Positions 1 through 10,397 of a stretch of 64,000 bases of DNA are shown here, piece by piece; the stretch's first letter is position 1, and each line of letters opens with the position of its first letter. Origin of the DNA: Ceratobasidium sp. AG-K (taxonomy: Eukaryota > Basidiomycota > Agaricomycetes > Cantharellales > Ceratobasidiaceae); assembly GCA_037039685.1 (NCBI GenBank), contig JAWNGF010000005.1:124001-188000 (forward strand). Reading direction: 5' to 3'. The notes beneath the pieces are model-generated. The model ran no database searches and was not told where the DNA came from. It saw only the letters and a program-made list of their open reading frames with translations. The position numbers and the translations under genes were made by a program.

Positions 1-364
1 CATGAGCTTCGGGTTGGGGAGAAAAGAATTGTCTCCTAGGCCTTAGTGGCCACAAGGGACGCGATGGCCCTGGACTTCCGGTCAAAATACGAATTACAGC
101 TGGAGTGGGATCATTTGTAAGATCTCCCAGTTCTCTATTCGTGATAGTGGGTTATTCTTCTTGTACCGTTGTTATGTCGGCAATGCCGAAAGATCCCGGC
201 ATTGATATTTGACTTTGAGGACGTGATCGGATAGGTCCTCCCGCTGGAGCTTGTGCGATATCTTGTTTGTTTAGTGATCCTGTGGGCCTTGCGGCTCGAC
301 TGGGTCCTCTTCTTGTTGATATAGTGGATGAGGGACGTGATCCTCCGTCTTCTTGAATAGACAT
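1..364 (-). pseudogene. gag: gag N-terminal fragment, element A
   Basis: The reading starts at the ATG at 364, 15 nt inside the primer site, and begins MSIQEDGGSRP like gag of element B. The N-terminal part is proline, serine and arginine rich with the family motif RGPSRAARP. A TAA stop at about 154-152 interrupts the frame after VQEE, and the frame then continues recognisably (FFSPQPEAH) to the window edge. The copy is therefore broken. The capsid-like part is outside the window. Confidence 0.8.
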
Positions 365-393
365 GTTTGTATGTTGTTAAGCTTGTTTTGTAA

Positions 394-863
394 TGTCATA
401 AGCTTCTTCTTGGTGGCTATGAGACAAGCCGTGATGGAGAGTGGACGGCACTTAAGACCTAAGTGACCTCTTGAACCGCAACACACTTAAGTGTCTGTAG
501 GCTCTTGAGGGTAGGGGTGGTTCAAAGTGTCACTCAAAGGGGATGTTTGACGAGACAAAACAAGCTGGGTTTACCAGGCTTGTTGGTCCTCTATATATAA
601 TCAAGAAGTGGCCAAGTCATACAAAGCGTAGCCACATGAGTCAGAGCAGTCAACCAGTCAGGAGTGTCCATGTGAGTCATGCTGTATAAACAGACATGAC
701 TCCTACAAAGCACAGCCGCATTACACAGTGTAACACATAACCACAAGAAGGTGGCAACGCGGCGCAGGAAACAACAAACAACGTACAAACAGGATGACAG
801 ACACAAGCAACAAGAGAGGATGAGACGTAGGCGAGTCCGATGGCGAGAGCATGGCTCACGACA
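394..863 (-). repeat. 5' LTR of element A (family 1)
   Basis: The LTR is 470 bp with TGT...ACA ends and aligns along its length with the LTRs at 5514, 12285 and 43127. On the minus strand it carries a TATA box near 597 and, about 33 nt downstream, a 12-nt stretch complementary to the primer site just outside the LTR (379-393). Confidence 0.88.
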
Positions 864-2783
864 CGGCAGCACCAGTTGTCACCTTCCATGGGGAAAGTGT
901 GATTAGCCCAAGAGCTGTGCAAGTGATTAGGATACCAGCACCACTTAGGAACGCAACTCCAGGACCATCCAACACAGGGCAAATGCCACTACCAGAAGAA
1001 GGAAACACCAGAACAACAGGGACTAGACACCCCTTAGCATTTCCTGATTTCGGGGCAGAATTCCCACCCCCTATGGCTACCCCAAGTTTCACTCCTGCTT
1101 TCATGCCGCCAGTAGTAGAAGTTCCTAGAACTCACAGTGCTCTGAGTGTGCCATCAACCTTCCAATCACAAGGAAGCATTGAGACAATTTTGAAGGATGA
1201 GAGACTGAGGCAGGAACTTCTGGAAGAAAGCAGGGAAGGAAACCCAATTCAAACCCTGGAAAGGATCTTCAACACCCTCCAGGTCCAATATCAACAAAAA
1301 AATGCAGTCCAAGCCCTTAGAATTGAAGGATCGGAAAGGCAATGGGATTTACAGACCCAAGAAGCAACAAATATGATGCAACAAATTGAGTGCATTGCTT
1401 CAAGAACAGAGGACAGAGTCAACACCTTCTATGAAAGGCTTAGAAACATAGATCGCGTCCAACAGCAAGCCCTTGAAATCTTTGAACAATCTCTTGAAAA
1501 TTTTGAACAAATCAACAACAGAATGGACAAATTTGACTGCCTGATGAACCAAACCTTGCAGGGACAAACTCAGCGCATTACACGTATTGAAGCAAACCTA
1601 GGAAGGATGGCAGAAGGGATGAGAAACATGACCATTACTCTTGGGAGAATTAATGAGGAAGTCACCCACAGATTCCAAGATCAGACCACTAGGATGCAAG
1701 AAGTCCACCTATGGACAAGGGAAACATTTGATCTTCTTGAGCAAATTGGTGCTGATGCCCAAGCAGAATCCGAACACTGGAAGGAGGAGTCACAACAAAC
1801 CTCTGTTGATATCCCACAACAAAGACAGCCACCTCCTCATCTGCCACAGGGACAACAATCACCCTCATTTGAGATACAAGGGCAATCCAGGTATCAAATC
1901 AGGGATGAAGGAAGAACCTTTATCATTCAAACAAATCAAGGAGGCAACAGGGAAACTCAGGACCACACATCAAAATGCCAAAGGCATTTGAGGGATCCAG
2001 AGGAACAGCAGCTGAAACCTTCCTTGCAAGAATGAAGGCCTATTTCTGATTGAACCCTACCCAGTATGACATGGATGAACAATGCATTGTTGCAGTTTTG
2101 ATGAACATGGCAGAAGGCCCTGCTGAAATTGGGCACAGCTGGTCCTGAATAGGTACAACAACAACCTAGACCACCCATGGCTAGACTCATGGGAAGCTTT
2201 CCAGGAAGCCTACAACAGACGATGGAGCAACCCCAGCAAAAAGGTTCAAGCTGAACAAGGGATTCAACAACTATACCCAAACAAGAGTGTATCTAAATAC
2301 GTCTCCGACTTCTGACTTCTTTCCCAAGAACTCGACTGGAACAATGTGGCCCTATCAGCACAATTCAGACAAGGCCTGAACCGCTTCATCAAAGCAGAAC
2401 TCGTTTGCAAAGAACTTAGGGATAGAGCAGGAACAGAACAACAAGACCTTGAAGGATGGATCAACATTGCCCTACAAGCAGAAGAAATCAACAAACTGAC
2501 CAATCCGGTTAGCACAAGGAAGAAGAACAAACAATAAACCCAAGCAGAGGGTTCCAGGACCACAAAAATAAAGGGGGACTTGGTCCCAAAAGCAGAAAAG
2601 AAACACTGAAGGGAAATCAACCTTTGCATCAAATGCAGAGAAGCAGGACACAATCTTGCTGACTGCACAAAGCAGTGGGCCTACAAGGACAAAGGAAAGC
2701 AGCTGATGAAAGGAAAAGCCGCAGAGGTCAAGGATGAGAAAATGAACAAGAACGGATCCACTGATTCCGACTTGGAAAACTAG
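864..2783 (+). pseudogene. gag: gag of element H (coiled-coil, capsid-like, zinc knuckle)
   Basis: The frame is open from before 864 to 2035; the ATG at 851 lies in the LTR of A, so the true N-terminus is lost. The first part is proline rich (to about residue 90), followed by a long glutamine/glutamate-rich helical region likely to form coiled coil. A frame change near 1975 leads into a retrotransposon-gag (capsid-like) domain starting MPKAFEGSRGTAAETF, with stops at about 2048, 2152 and 2313. A CX2CX4HX4C zinc knuckle (CIKCREAGHNLADC) is at about 2628-2669. Gag ends with TAG at 2781-2783. The gene is dead. Gag would form the particle and package RNA. Confidence 0.8.
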
Positions 2784-2820
2784 ATGGGCATCTCTCCACT
2801 GTGTGTGAGGATGCCCCAAT
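2774..2820 (+). promoter_or_regulatory. Probable -1 frameshift signal at the gag/pol junction, element H
   Basis: Gag stops at 2781-2783, and protease is open in the -1 frame through the same point. The slip region is TGGAAAAC, a degenerate version of the GGGAAAA heptamer in the other families. About 6 nt downstream GGGCATC at 2787-2793 pairs perfectly with GATGCCC near 2811-2817. The hairpin is clear; the slip site is weaker than in B, D, E, K and M. Confidence 0.5.
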
Positions 2821-3150
2821 ATCCTCTCTGCAAAATGTATACTATTGCAAAGCTACAAATAAAACACCCCTGGTATACACAACTGCAGAGGGAATCACAG
2901 AAAAAATCTCAACTCTCATTGACTCCGGCTCTTCTAGAAACTTTATTAACCTGAACTTTGCCAGGGAAAACAACATCGCTTTGACCAAGTTACAAAGCCC
3001 CAGAAGCATCAAAACCATTGATGGAAAAACACAAAAAGACCAAATCCAGTACAGATGCAAACTGAAATTTGATCTAGAAGGAAGGACCTTCAACCAAAAA
3101 TTCTATGTCATGAACACCAGGACACAACCCATGATACTGGGCATGCCATG
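2775..3150 (+). pseudogene. pol: pol part 1 of element H: aspartic protease, cut by insertion of C
   Basis: The -1 frame runs from the gag overlap through a retropepsin-like domain with the active-site motif DSGSSRNFI (about 2921-2947) and the later ILGMP strand that precedes the reverse transcriptase. The frame is open up to the insertion of C after 3150. Beyond C, at 25087, coding resumes as WLKETNPEISW, the continuation expected for this family. This protease would process Gag and Pol inside the particle. Confidence 0.85.
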
Positions 3151-3618
3151 TGTTGCAAGCCAGCTCTCTCCTTCCAGCTTGTCTTGCGTCTCGCCTATCT
3201 GCTCTTGTGTTTGTTGTTTTGTTTGTCTGTTGTTTGTTCTTTCCTGTGCTGCATTGCCATGTTCTTGTGGTTGTTCTGTTACTTTGTGTAACGTGGCTGT
3301 GCTTTGTATGAGTCATGTCTGCTTGCGCAGCATGACTCACTTGGACGCTCCTGACTGGCTTGTATGTATGACTTGTGTGGCTGTGTCTTGTATGACTCAG
3401 TCTCTTTCTGAATATATATAGAGGACCAACAAGCCTGGTAACCCCAGCTTGTTTTGTCTCGCCAAAACATCCCCTTTGAGTGACTCTTTGAACCACCCCT
3501 ACCCTTAAGAGTCTACAGCCACTTAAGTGTGGTGCGATTCAAGAGGTCTCTTAGGTCTTAGTGCCGTCCACTCTCCATTGCGGCTTGTCTCATAGCCACC
3601 AAGAAGTAGCTTACGACA
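3151..3618 (+). repeat. 5' LTR of element C (family 1)
   Basis: The LTR is 468 bp with ends TGT...ACA. A TATA box (TATATATA, 3413-3420) is followed 33 nt later by AGCTTGTTTTGT (3446-3457), where the transcript should begin. That 12-mer is perfectly complementary to ACAAAACAAGCT (3621-3632) just outside the LTR. Confidence 0.92.
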
Positions 3619-3633
3619 TTACAAAACAAGCTT
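3619..3633 (+). promoter_or_regulatory. Self-priming primer binding site, element C
   Basis: The bases next to the LTR do not begin with TGG and do not look like a tRNA 3' end complement. Positions 3621-3632 are instead perfectly complementary to the predicted first 12 nt of the element's own RNA (3446-3457). This is the arrangement known from Tf1/sushi-type elements, where the folded 5' end of the mRNA primes minus-strand synthesis. Confidence 0.7.
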
Positions 3634-3639
3634 CACACC

Positions 3640-5513
3640 ATGTCCACAAACAACTCAACACCTGTTGAACAAGGATTACATGAAGACTTGGTCTCAAAAC
3701 CCGCATCCACCACAAGCATACGAAGAGGTCCTAGTAGAGCAGCTAGACCAGCCTCATCACTCAGCAAAAAGCGCACTCGCACACACACAAGCAGGGGGTC
3801 CAACCTCATCAAGAGTTCCTAGCCAAAGCACAGTACCAGGAACATTCCAACCAGAAGTATCATTAGTCAAAGAGCACCCTCAGGGGGAAAATCAAGAACC
3901 TGGAGACAAAACTTATGTACGGGAACCTGAAGCAATCACCATTACGTCCGACGGAAGAATGCCTTGTCAAGGATTTGGGTTTGGCTATTTTTCTCCCCAA
4001 CCCAAATCCCACGGAGGAGTCTCCCTAGTTCTGATTTGCCTGCCACCCACACCACAGGTCCCACGCATCTCGGGAACAATCACCAACATAGGACCCATTC
4101 CTTTGTCCTTACCTGAGAGACTGCAACCACTGGTTACCCCAGCAGCAGGACCCTCCGCTGACCTACAACCTAGTAGCAATAGTTTTTCTAGTACACAAAG
4201 AACTGCCATCCAGAGCTTGGACAAACTAGACAACCTTCTGATCAGATGCCACAATGCAACTCTAAGAGTCATCAAGGGACTAAGAATTGGTCTTACACAG
4301 AGAATCACTGGGCTAGAACAACAAGCCAGAGTCTAGCAAACAACCAAGAAATTTTCAACCACATGATCAGGGGAATACAACAGTCCCTTACAGATATTCC
4401 TAATTCCGCCTGTAATGCCGAACATATCACCTACCTCACAGGAAGAGAGGTGGACACCGTCTGGAACAAAGTCACAAACACTCAAGGACTCGTAACAAAT
4501 GTACAACAAGACATTGACACTACACGCCAAGGACAGCTTCAGTGGAACAAAGCAGTAACTCAACAAATCAAGCAAGTTAGGGAAGGATTCACAATGTTGG
4601 ACGATCGAGTTGCAACCATGGAACAATCCATTAGCAACCTAAGGGAAGAGGTCAACAAAGCCTCACTACACACACCCAGCAATCAATCCGCACCAGAAGC
4701 CAAATCTACAAGAATCAATGATCTAGAGCAAAGACTCCAGCGCCTGCTCAACTCCCAAGACGGAAGCTCACCAAGACGCCCCAAGGTCACTAGACCAGAA
4801 GCATTCAATGGCAAAAAAGGAGAAGGAGCAGAAATGTTCATCACTCAAATGGAAAGTTACTTCCTCAGGCTGGGCGACCAATACAGTTCTGGACAAGAAT
4901 GGATTAGAGAAGCATTGGCAAATTTCAAATCAGACAACCGGTCTGCTACCCATTGGGCACAGGTGTTACTCCAATCCATGAACAATGGAGTCCCGGACCC
5001 AACCTTATGTCATGGGAAACATTCAAAACACACTTCATGGAACAGTTCAGTTATCCAAACAAGAAAGCTAAAGCAGAGGCCGATATCTGGAAATGCAAGC
5101 AGAACAACTCAGCAGCAAATTATGCAACAGAGTTCTGCTTCCATATGGTTGATGTAAATTGGGGAGAAGAAGTGCTTATCCACCAATTCAAGGAAGGACT
5201 CAAGCCAGAAATCAAAACAGAATTGGCACGATTTGAACTCTCCCTCATCAACAAGGACGGAACCAAAAGGCGTCTTAACCTTAATCAATGGATAACCCTG
5301 GCAATCTCCATTGATCAAAAACTACAGCAGATCATGTCTTCCACTGGAAAGAGGACAGCCCAATCAACCACTACCGGCCAGACCTTGACAAAACGGTTGC
5401 CAGACAAAGTATACAAGGCAAGAATAGTGTCAAATCGATGTCTGAAATGCGGCCAAGAAGGACACCATTCACTCAAATGCGTGTCCAAGGAATGGATAAC
5501 AACCAAACCCAAC
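3640..5513 (+). pseudogene. gag: gag of element C, first part, interrupted by B
   Basis: The start ATG at 3640 (MSTNNSTPVEQG) matches gag of M and I. Order: a basic, serine-rich N-terminus with RGPSRAARP; a proline-rich stretch; a coiled-coil stretch (about 4200-4740); a capsid-like domain (PEAFNGKKGEGAEMF, about 4798-4842, onward); and a CX2CX4HX4C zinc knuckle (CLKCGQEGHHSLKC, near 5441-5482). Frame changes near 3740-3780, 4240-4340 and 4960-5160 break it. The insertion of B after 5513 lies just past the knuckle; gag resumes at 12749. Confidence 0.85.
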
Positions 5514-5973
5514 TGTTGTAAGCTTCTTGTTGGTGGCTATGAGACAAGCCACAATGGAGAGTGGACGGCACTAAGACCTAAGAGACCTCTTGAATCACAC
5601 CACACTTAAGTGGCTGTAGACTCTTAAGGGTAGGGGTGGTTCAAAGAGTCACTCAAAGGGGATGTTTTGACAAGACAAAACAAGCTGGGGTTACCAGGCT
5701 TGTTGGTCCTCTATATATATTCAAAAGGCAACCAAGTCATACAAGACGCAGCCACAACAAGTCATACATACAAGCCAGTCAGGAGTGTCCAAGTGAGTCA
5801 TGCTGCGCAGGCAGTCATGACTCATACAAAAGCACAGCCGTGTTACACAGTGTAACAGAAACAACCACAAGAAGGTGGCAATGCGGCAAACAGAAACACG
5901 ACACAAGGCAAGAGGCAAAGAACAAGCGGGCAAGACAACAGACAAGTCTGATGGAGGGAGCTGGCTCACAACA
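5514..5973 (-). repeat. 3' LTR of element B
   Basis: The LTR is 460 bp with TGTTGT...ACAACA ends on the plus strand and pairs with 12285-12743. About 18 differences are seen between the two, mostly transitions. The polypurine tract abuts it at 5974, which fixes the orientation. Confidence 0.93.
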
Positions 5974-5990
5974 TTACTCCCCCCCAAGAG
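5974..5990 (-). promoter_or_regulatory. Polypurine tract of element B
   Basis: On the minus strand the run CTTGGGGGGGAGTAA stops exactly at the LTR edge, as expected for the primer of plus-strand DNA. The same tract flanks the 3' LTRs of C (24184-24197) and I (29583-29597). Confidence 0.85.
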
Positions 5991-6015
5991 TCCATCTAGG
6001 GGACCTGGATGGGCT

Positions 6016-6780
6016 TTACTGGATATTGCAAGCTTTGCCCTCGGCGAGCAACTGCTCTTCTACACCCTCGTCCTCCTTGAAGGTCAAATCGATGGGGTTG
6101 AACACAGTGTTCCCCGGTTTGTCCAAGAACTTCTCCCACTCTTCCCAAGTTTCCTCCTTTGTCCTGTCTGCCTTTGACCAGTCCAAAACTCTCTCCTGCT
6201 CTTCCACAAAGTCCTTATCCCATGTCCGCACATCACCCTCTACCTCCTTCCATTGTGACACATCCACATCCTTCTCCTGCCACCAATATGGTTTCCATTC
6301 AAACTTCTCCCTTTGGTATTGTCCCCTTTCCATCCTCCAGTCCGCCAAGTCCTTCTCAAAGTTTGCATCCCACTGGTCGTTCCAACAAGGCCTCAAAGAT
6401 GGTGGCCTTCCCTTGTATCCTGGGACCCATTCGCTGCTGTAGGCCCCTTCTTGGCCCCATTCCACCACTCCAAGCATGTGAGTGGACAACAGTACCACCT
6501 CTGATACTTGAAAGGCAGCGCATCCTCAGCACACAAATATGTCCTTTCACTGTAGCTGCATCCGGGTTGGCCATTTCTTTCCCACCCATTGGAACTTGCC
6601 CAGGTCTGAGTGGAGCACATCATCCAATGTGCAGAATTGCATGCGTCCCGGACTTTGCTGGGACCATTTGGAGACGTAGAGGGTGGCTACTGAGTCCAGG
6701 ATGTGTGCTGTCTGGAAGGCTGGTCCTGCAAGGACACGGATGAGCTGGTTGGTGATAGTGGAGCGGGTGATGGCCAGCAT
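6016..6780 (-). pseudogene. Third ORF (ORF3, type 1) of element B, product unknown
   Basis: The ORF starts at the ATG at 6780 (MLAITRSTITNQL), inside the last 94 nt of pol but in another frame, and ends at 6016 just before the polypurine tract. A frame change near 6550-6500 splits it. The inferred full form of about 250 residues is very rich in tryptophan, with helical acidic/basic stretches (EKFEWKPYWWQEK, WEEWEKFLDKPGNTVFNP). No domain is recognised. Related copies are in C (23394-24156) and I (29624-30388). It lacks a signal peptide or membrane segment, so it is not an obvious envelope gene. Confidence 0.7.
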
Positions 6781-9700
6781 TGTAAGATCCAGTGAAGGTT
6801 TAGAGCAAAAAGGTTGTAGTTGGAGGATGATAACAAGCAAGCTTTGCAGATGGTGTTATTGATCATGCCCCCCCTCCCTTTTATCTTTCCTGGAACATAG
6901 TTAGATGGTGTCGGAGCCTTGGGGTGTTGGCGTAGAAAGTCCTTGATGATCTTGGACAGGTGGCCAAAGTCTTCTGCCCTTTGTTCTGTGTCTTCTTCAT
7001 TCCCATAACCCTTCCATCTGACCCTGTAAAAAAGTCCATCCTTTGTTTTCTTCCAATCCACAATTTTTTCTACTTCATATTCTTCCTCTCCTTCTTCTGT
7101 TATGATTGGCGGTGGTCGGGGTTGGTTTTGTTTGAATTCTGAGTCTTTTTTGTAAGGGCTGAGCAAGTTGATGTGGAAAACAGGGTGCACCCTCATTGAT
7201 GCCAGCAAAGTGAGCTCATAAGCATGTGAACCTATCTTTTGCTTCACAATGAATGGCCCATGCTTTTTGTTATCCTGTTTCTTTGAATGTCTTTTTGTTT
7301 GGATGTTCTTTCCCAACAGCCATACTAGGTCTCCTTCTTGGTACTTGTTTCTTGGATCTTCTTCTGCGAGTCTTTGACTTTCCATTGATGCGATTGCTTT
7401 GTTGTGGATGTTATGCCACTTTTCTGTAATGTTGTTTGCTTCAGGAACCGTTGTTTCTTCTGATGAGATGTTCCACAGTGGTTCCCTGCTGTAGACTATT
7501 GCAAAAGGGGAACTACCCGTTACGTGGTGTTTCTGCAGGTTGTAACTGAATTCCACAATTGGTAACAAGTCCGCCCAGTTGTCCTGTTGGTAGTTGACAA
7601 AGGATTGCAGCCAGCCTTCCATCCATTGATTGATTCTTTCTGTTACCCCATCTGTCTGGGGGTGGTAGGCAGTGCTGAAACTTGGGCTAGTTCCAATTCT
7701 CTCGTAAATGGCTTTCATAAGTTTAGAGTTGAAAGTAGTCCCTTGGTCTGAGATCATGCTTTTTCAGAAACCATGTAGTTTCCAAACATTTGTGACAAAA
7801 AGATTTGCCAGGTCGCTTGCCGTGTGAGACTCTTTGCAGGGTATGAAATGCGCCATTCTTGAGAATCGGTCCACTACTACCATGATGCTGTCTGACCCTT
7901 TGGACTTTGGCAATTTTACTACAAAGTTGAATGCTATGTCTTCCCAGGGCCCCTTTGGAATTTCCAGTGGTTTGATCAGAACTATTGATTTTGACCCCTT
8001 TGTCCGTTGGCAAGTCTTGCAGGATTCCACGTATCTGTTTATGCTTTGCTTCATCCCTGGCCAGAAGTATCTTCTTGATATTAGTTCCAACGTCCTAGCC
8101 TGTCCTTGATGACCCGCAATTCTAGAGTCATGGTGCACACGCATGATGGCCAGTCTGGCTTCCTTGTCTTCCGGTACGTAAATCCTTCCTTTGAACCATA
8201 ATAGTCACTCCTTGAAATCGTAATCCTTTGCACTGTGTTGCAGGGTTTTTGGTAATATTTCCCTCGTTTTGCAGATCTCCTTGATTTGTGTCAATCCTTC
8301 ATCTGTTTCCTGTGCTTCCTTGATAGTCGCTATAATGTCTGTGTCTACCTGCCCCATAAATCCTTTAAATCTCTCAATGGATATCATAACTTGTTCAGGT
8401 GTGGGGATATCTTTGTGGTCAGACCGTCTTGACAACAGGTCTGGTTTTGATGAAAGGATTCCAGGTCAATATATGATAACAAAGTTATAGGACGCTAGTA
8501 ATTGATGCCATCTCACATGTTGACAGTTGAACAATCTTGCTTCCTTCCAGAACTGCAGGTTCCTGTGATCGGTGTAGATTGTGATAGGATCCTTTGTTCC
8601 TTCAAGGTATAGCCTCCAGTGTGTCAATGATTCTATGATTGCCATAAGTTCTTTATTGTGGACGTTGTAGTTGAGTTGAGCCTCATTGAAAGATTTTGAC
8701 AGGAAGGCAATAGGGTGTAGGTAGCCGTCGTCTTGCCTTTGAGACAGAATTGCTCCCATTGCTACTCCACTCATGTCTGTTTCCAAGAAAAAGGGTTTGT
8801 CAGGGTTTGGGTGTTGTAGCATGGGTTCCTTGCTAATTTCTGCTTTTAGGGCCTCAAAAGCTTCCTGCTGATCATTTCCCCATTCCCCTTTGTTATCCTT
8901 TCTTGTCAAGGTTGTCAAGGGTTTTGCTAATCTGCTAAAATTTGGTACAAATCTTTGGTAGAAGTTTGCAAATCCTAGGAATGCTTGAACTTGCTTGACT
9001 GTTTTGGGTTCCTTCCATTCCTTTATTGCTTTGACCTTCTCTTCCTCCATTGAGATGCCTGAGTTGCTGATTTGAAGCCCGGTATATGTTAGCCTGGTGA
9101 CAAAAAATTCGCACTTTGGGAGTTTTGCAAATAGGTTTTCCTCCAGTAAGATTTTCAACACCTTCCTGACGTCTATAGTATGTTGACTCCTGTTTTTAGA
9201 GAAGACCAGGATGTTGTCAATGTAAACAATGACGCATACATTGATAAGTTCATGGAAGATGTGGTTCATGTATCTTTGGAATATGGCAGGCGCGTTTTTT
9301 AGTCCAAACAGCATGACAACATATTCAAATAGCCCTTCCTTGATTCTGAAAGCTGTCGTCCCTTCGTCCCCTTCCTTTATCCTGATAGTGTTGAATCCCA
9401 TGCGTAGATCAATTTTGGAGAAAATTTTTGCGTCCTTGATTTTGTCCAAGAGGTCTTCCATCAGGGGCATTGGGAACCTGTCATCCTTTGTGATAGCATT
9501 TACCCCCCTAAGATCTTGAACAAGCCGTAATTGGCATACTGCTTCTGGGTTTTTTGGATCAACCGGCTTTTTCACAAAGAAACAGGGCAATGCAATGGGT
9601 GACTTGCTTGGTTGGATCTTTCCAGCTGCAATTTCCTCATCCAAGCATTCCCTTAGTGCAATAGACTTGGCTGGAGAAAGTGGGATTGGTCTGGCCGGTT

Positions 9701-10397
9701 TTGGAAGTTCAGCCCCTTCTTTGAAGTCAATGGCGCAGTCATATGGACAATGATCCGGGATCCTTTTGAACTTTTCTTTGCTGAATACGCCAGCAAATTC
9801 CTTGAATTCCTCAGGCAGGTCGTCTATCGAGGCCGTCCTTGCCTGGATCGGTTCTGGCTGCCATGATATGTGCTTTGTTTTCCAGTTGATAATGGGGTTT
9901 GCTTCTTCAAACCAGTCCAGTCCTAGGATGAGTTTGGTTTCCCCAGCAGGCATAACAAAGAAGACTTGTTCGAAGGTTCTTCCTTCTACTTCTAGTTCTA
10001 GCTTGGCCTTGAAACGTATTTGATGAGAGAGCTCCTTCACCTGGATGCTGATTACTCTTTGTGGAGTGGAAAGTTCAATGAGTGGAATATTGTTGGAGCA
10101 AGCCCAGGAGATGTCCAGGAAGTTTTTTGATGCTCCCAAATCAATGAGGGTTGGGATAGGTTCTGTGATTCTGGCAATGTTTGTATAAACAATGGTTGAT
10201 TCATTTGTTGCTCTAAAGTACACTGTTTCCATTGCCGGTTCTCTGGTCTCTCCACACACAGTTAGAGGGAGACCCCTTCTTTTCCCAATTCCTCTGTGAT
10301 TGTTGCTTCTCTTCCTTTTACATTGGGTTTGGTTGTTATCCAATCCTTGGAGGGGCATTTGAGTGAACAGTGACCCTCTTGTCCACACTTTAGGCAT
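6687..10397 (-). pseudogene. pol: pol of element B: protease, reverse transcriptase, RNase H, integrase, chromodomain
   Basis: One frame runs from 10397 to 6687 with only three stops, all TGA (8468, 8207 and about 7766). Protease (LIDLGASKNF; the usual DSG reads DLG) is near 10140-10115. Reverse transcriptase has VYIDNILVF near 9225-9199, so the second Asp of YxDD is Asn. RNase H is near 8900-8500. Integrase has an HHCC zinc region near 8130-8020, then IAFNFVV (first catalytic Asp is Asn), SDQGTTF and TERINQW. The C-terminal chromodomain (EYEVEKIVDW...YRVRWKGYG, about 7085-6990) lacks the usual SWEP box and reads DTEQ. It is expressed by -1 frameshift from gag. Confidence 0.9.
10245..10286 (-). 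promoter_or_regulatory. -1 ribosomal frameshift signal, gag/pol overlap of element B
   Basis: On the minus strand the heptamer G GGA AAA (10286-10280) is phased with the gag codons. After a 5-nt spacer (GAAGG) comes a hairpin in which GGTCTC pairs with GAGACC; the gag stop TAA (10264-10262) lies in its loop region. Pol is in the -1 frame. The same cassette is at 61502 in M. Confidence 0.75.

Larger units (their letters stand above)
1..863 (-). mobile_element. Element A: 5' end of a family 1 Ty3/gypsy retrotransposon, cut by the window edge
   Basis: Read on the minus strand this is a 5' LTR (863-394), a primer site (393-379) and the start of gag (364-1); the rest lies outside the window. It is the same family as B, whose gag start is closely similar. 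It lies next to position 864, where plus-strand gag coding sequence of element H begins abruptly, so A most likely inserted into H; the other flank and duplication are not visible. Confidence 0.85.

Noticed and set aside
851..2035. A 394-codon ORF starting at 851 as a complete gene
   Set aside because: Its first codons lie in the LTR of element A; the rest is the middle of gag of H, which continues in another frame after 1975.
3165..3496. ORFs of 60-140 codons on both strands inside family 1 LTRs (also near 5636, 12407, 24648, 29312, 43324, 59070)
   Set aside because: They recur at the same place in every LTR copy with frame changes between copies and cross promoter and primer signals; they are LTR sequence read by chance.
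6016..6780. ORF3 as an envelope gene
   Set aside because: No signal peptide, membrane helix, furin-like site or cysteine pattern is seen in any copy.
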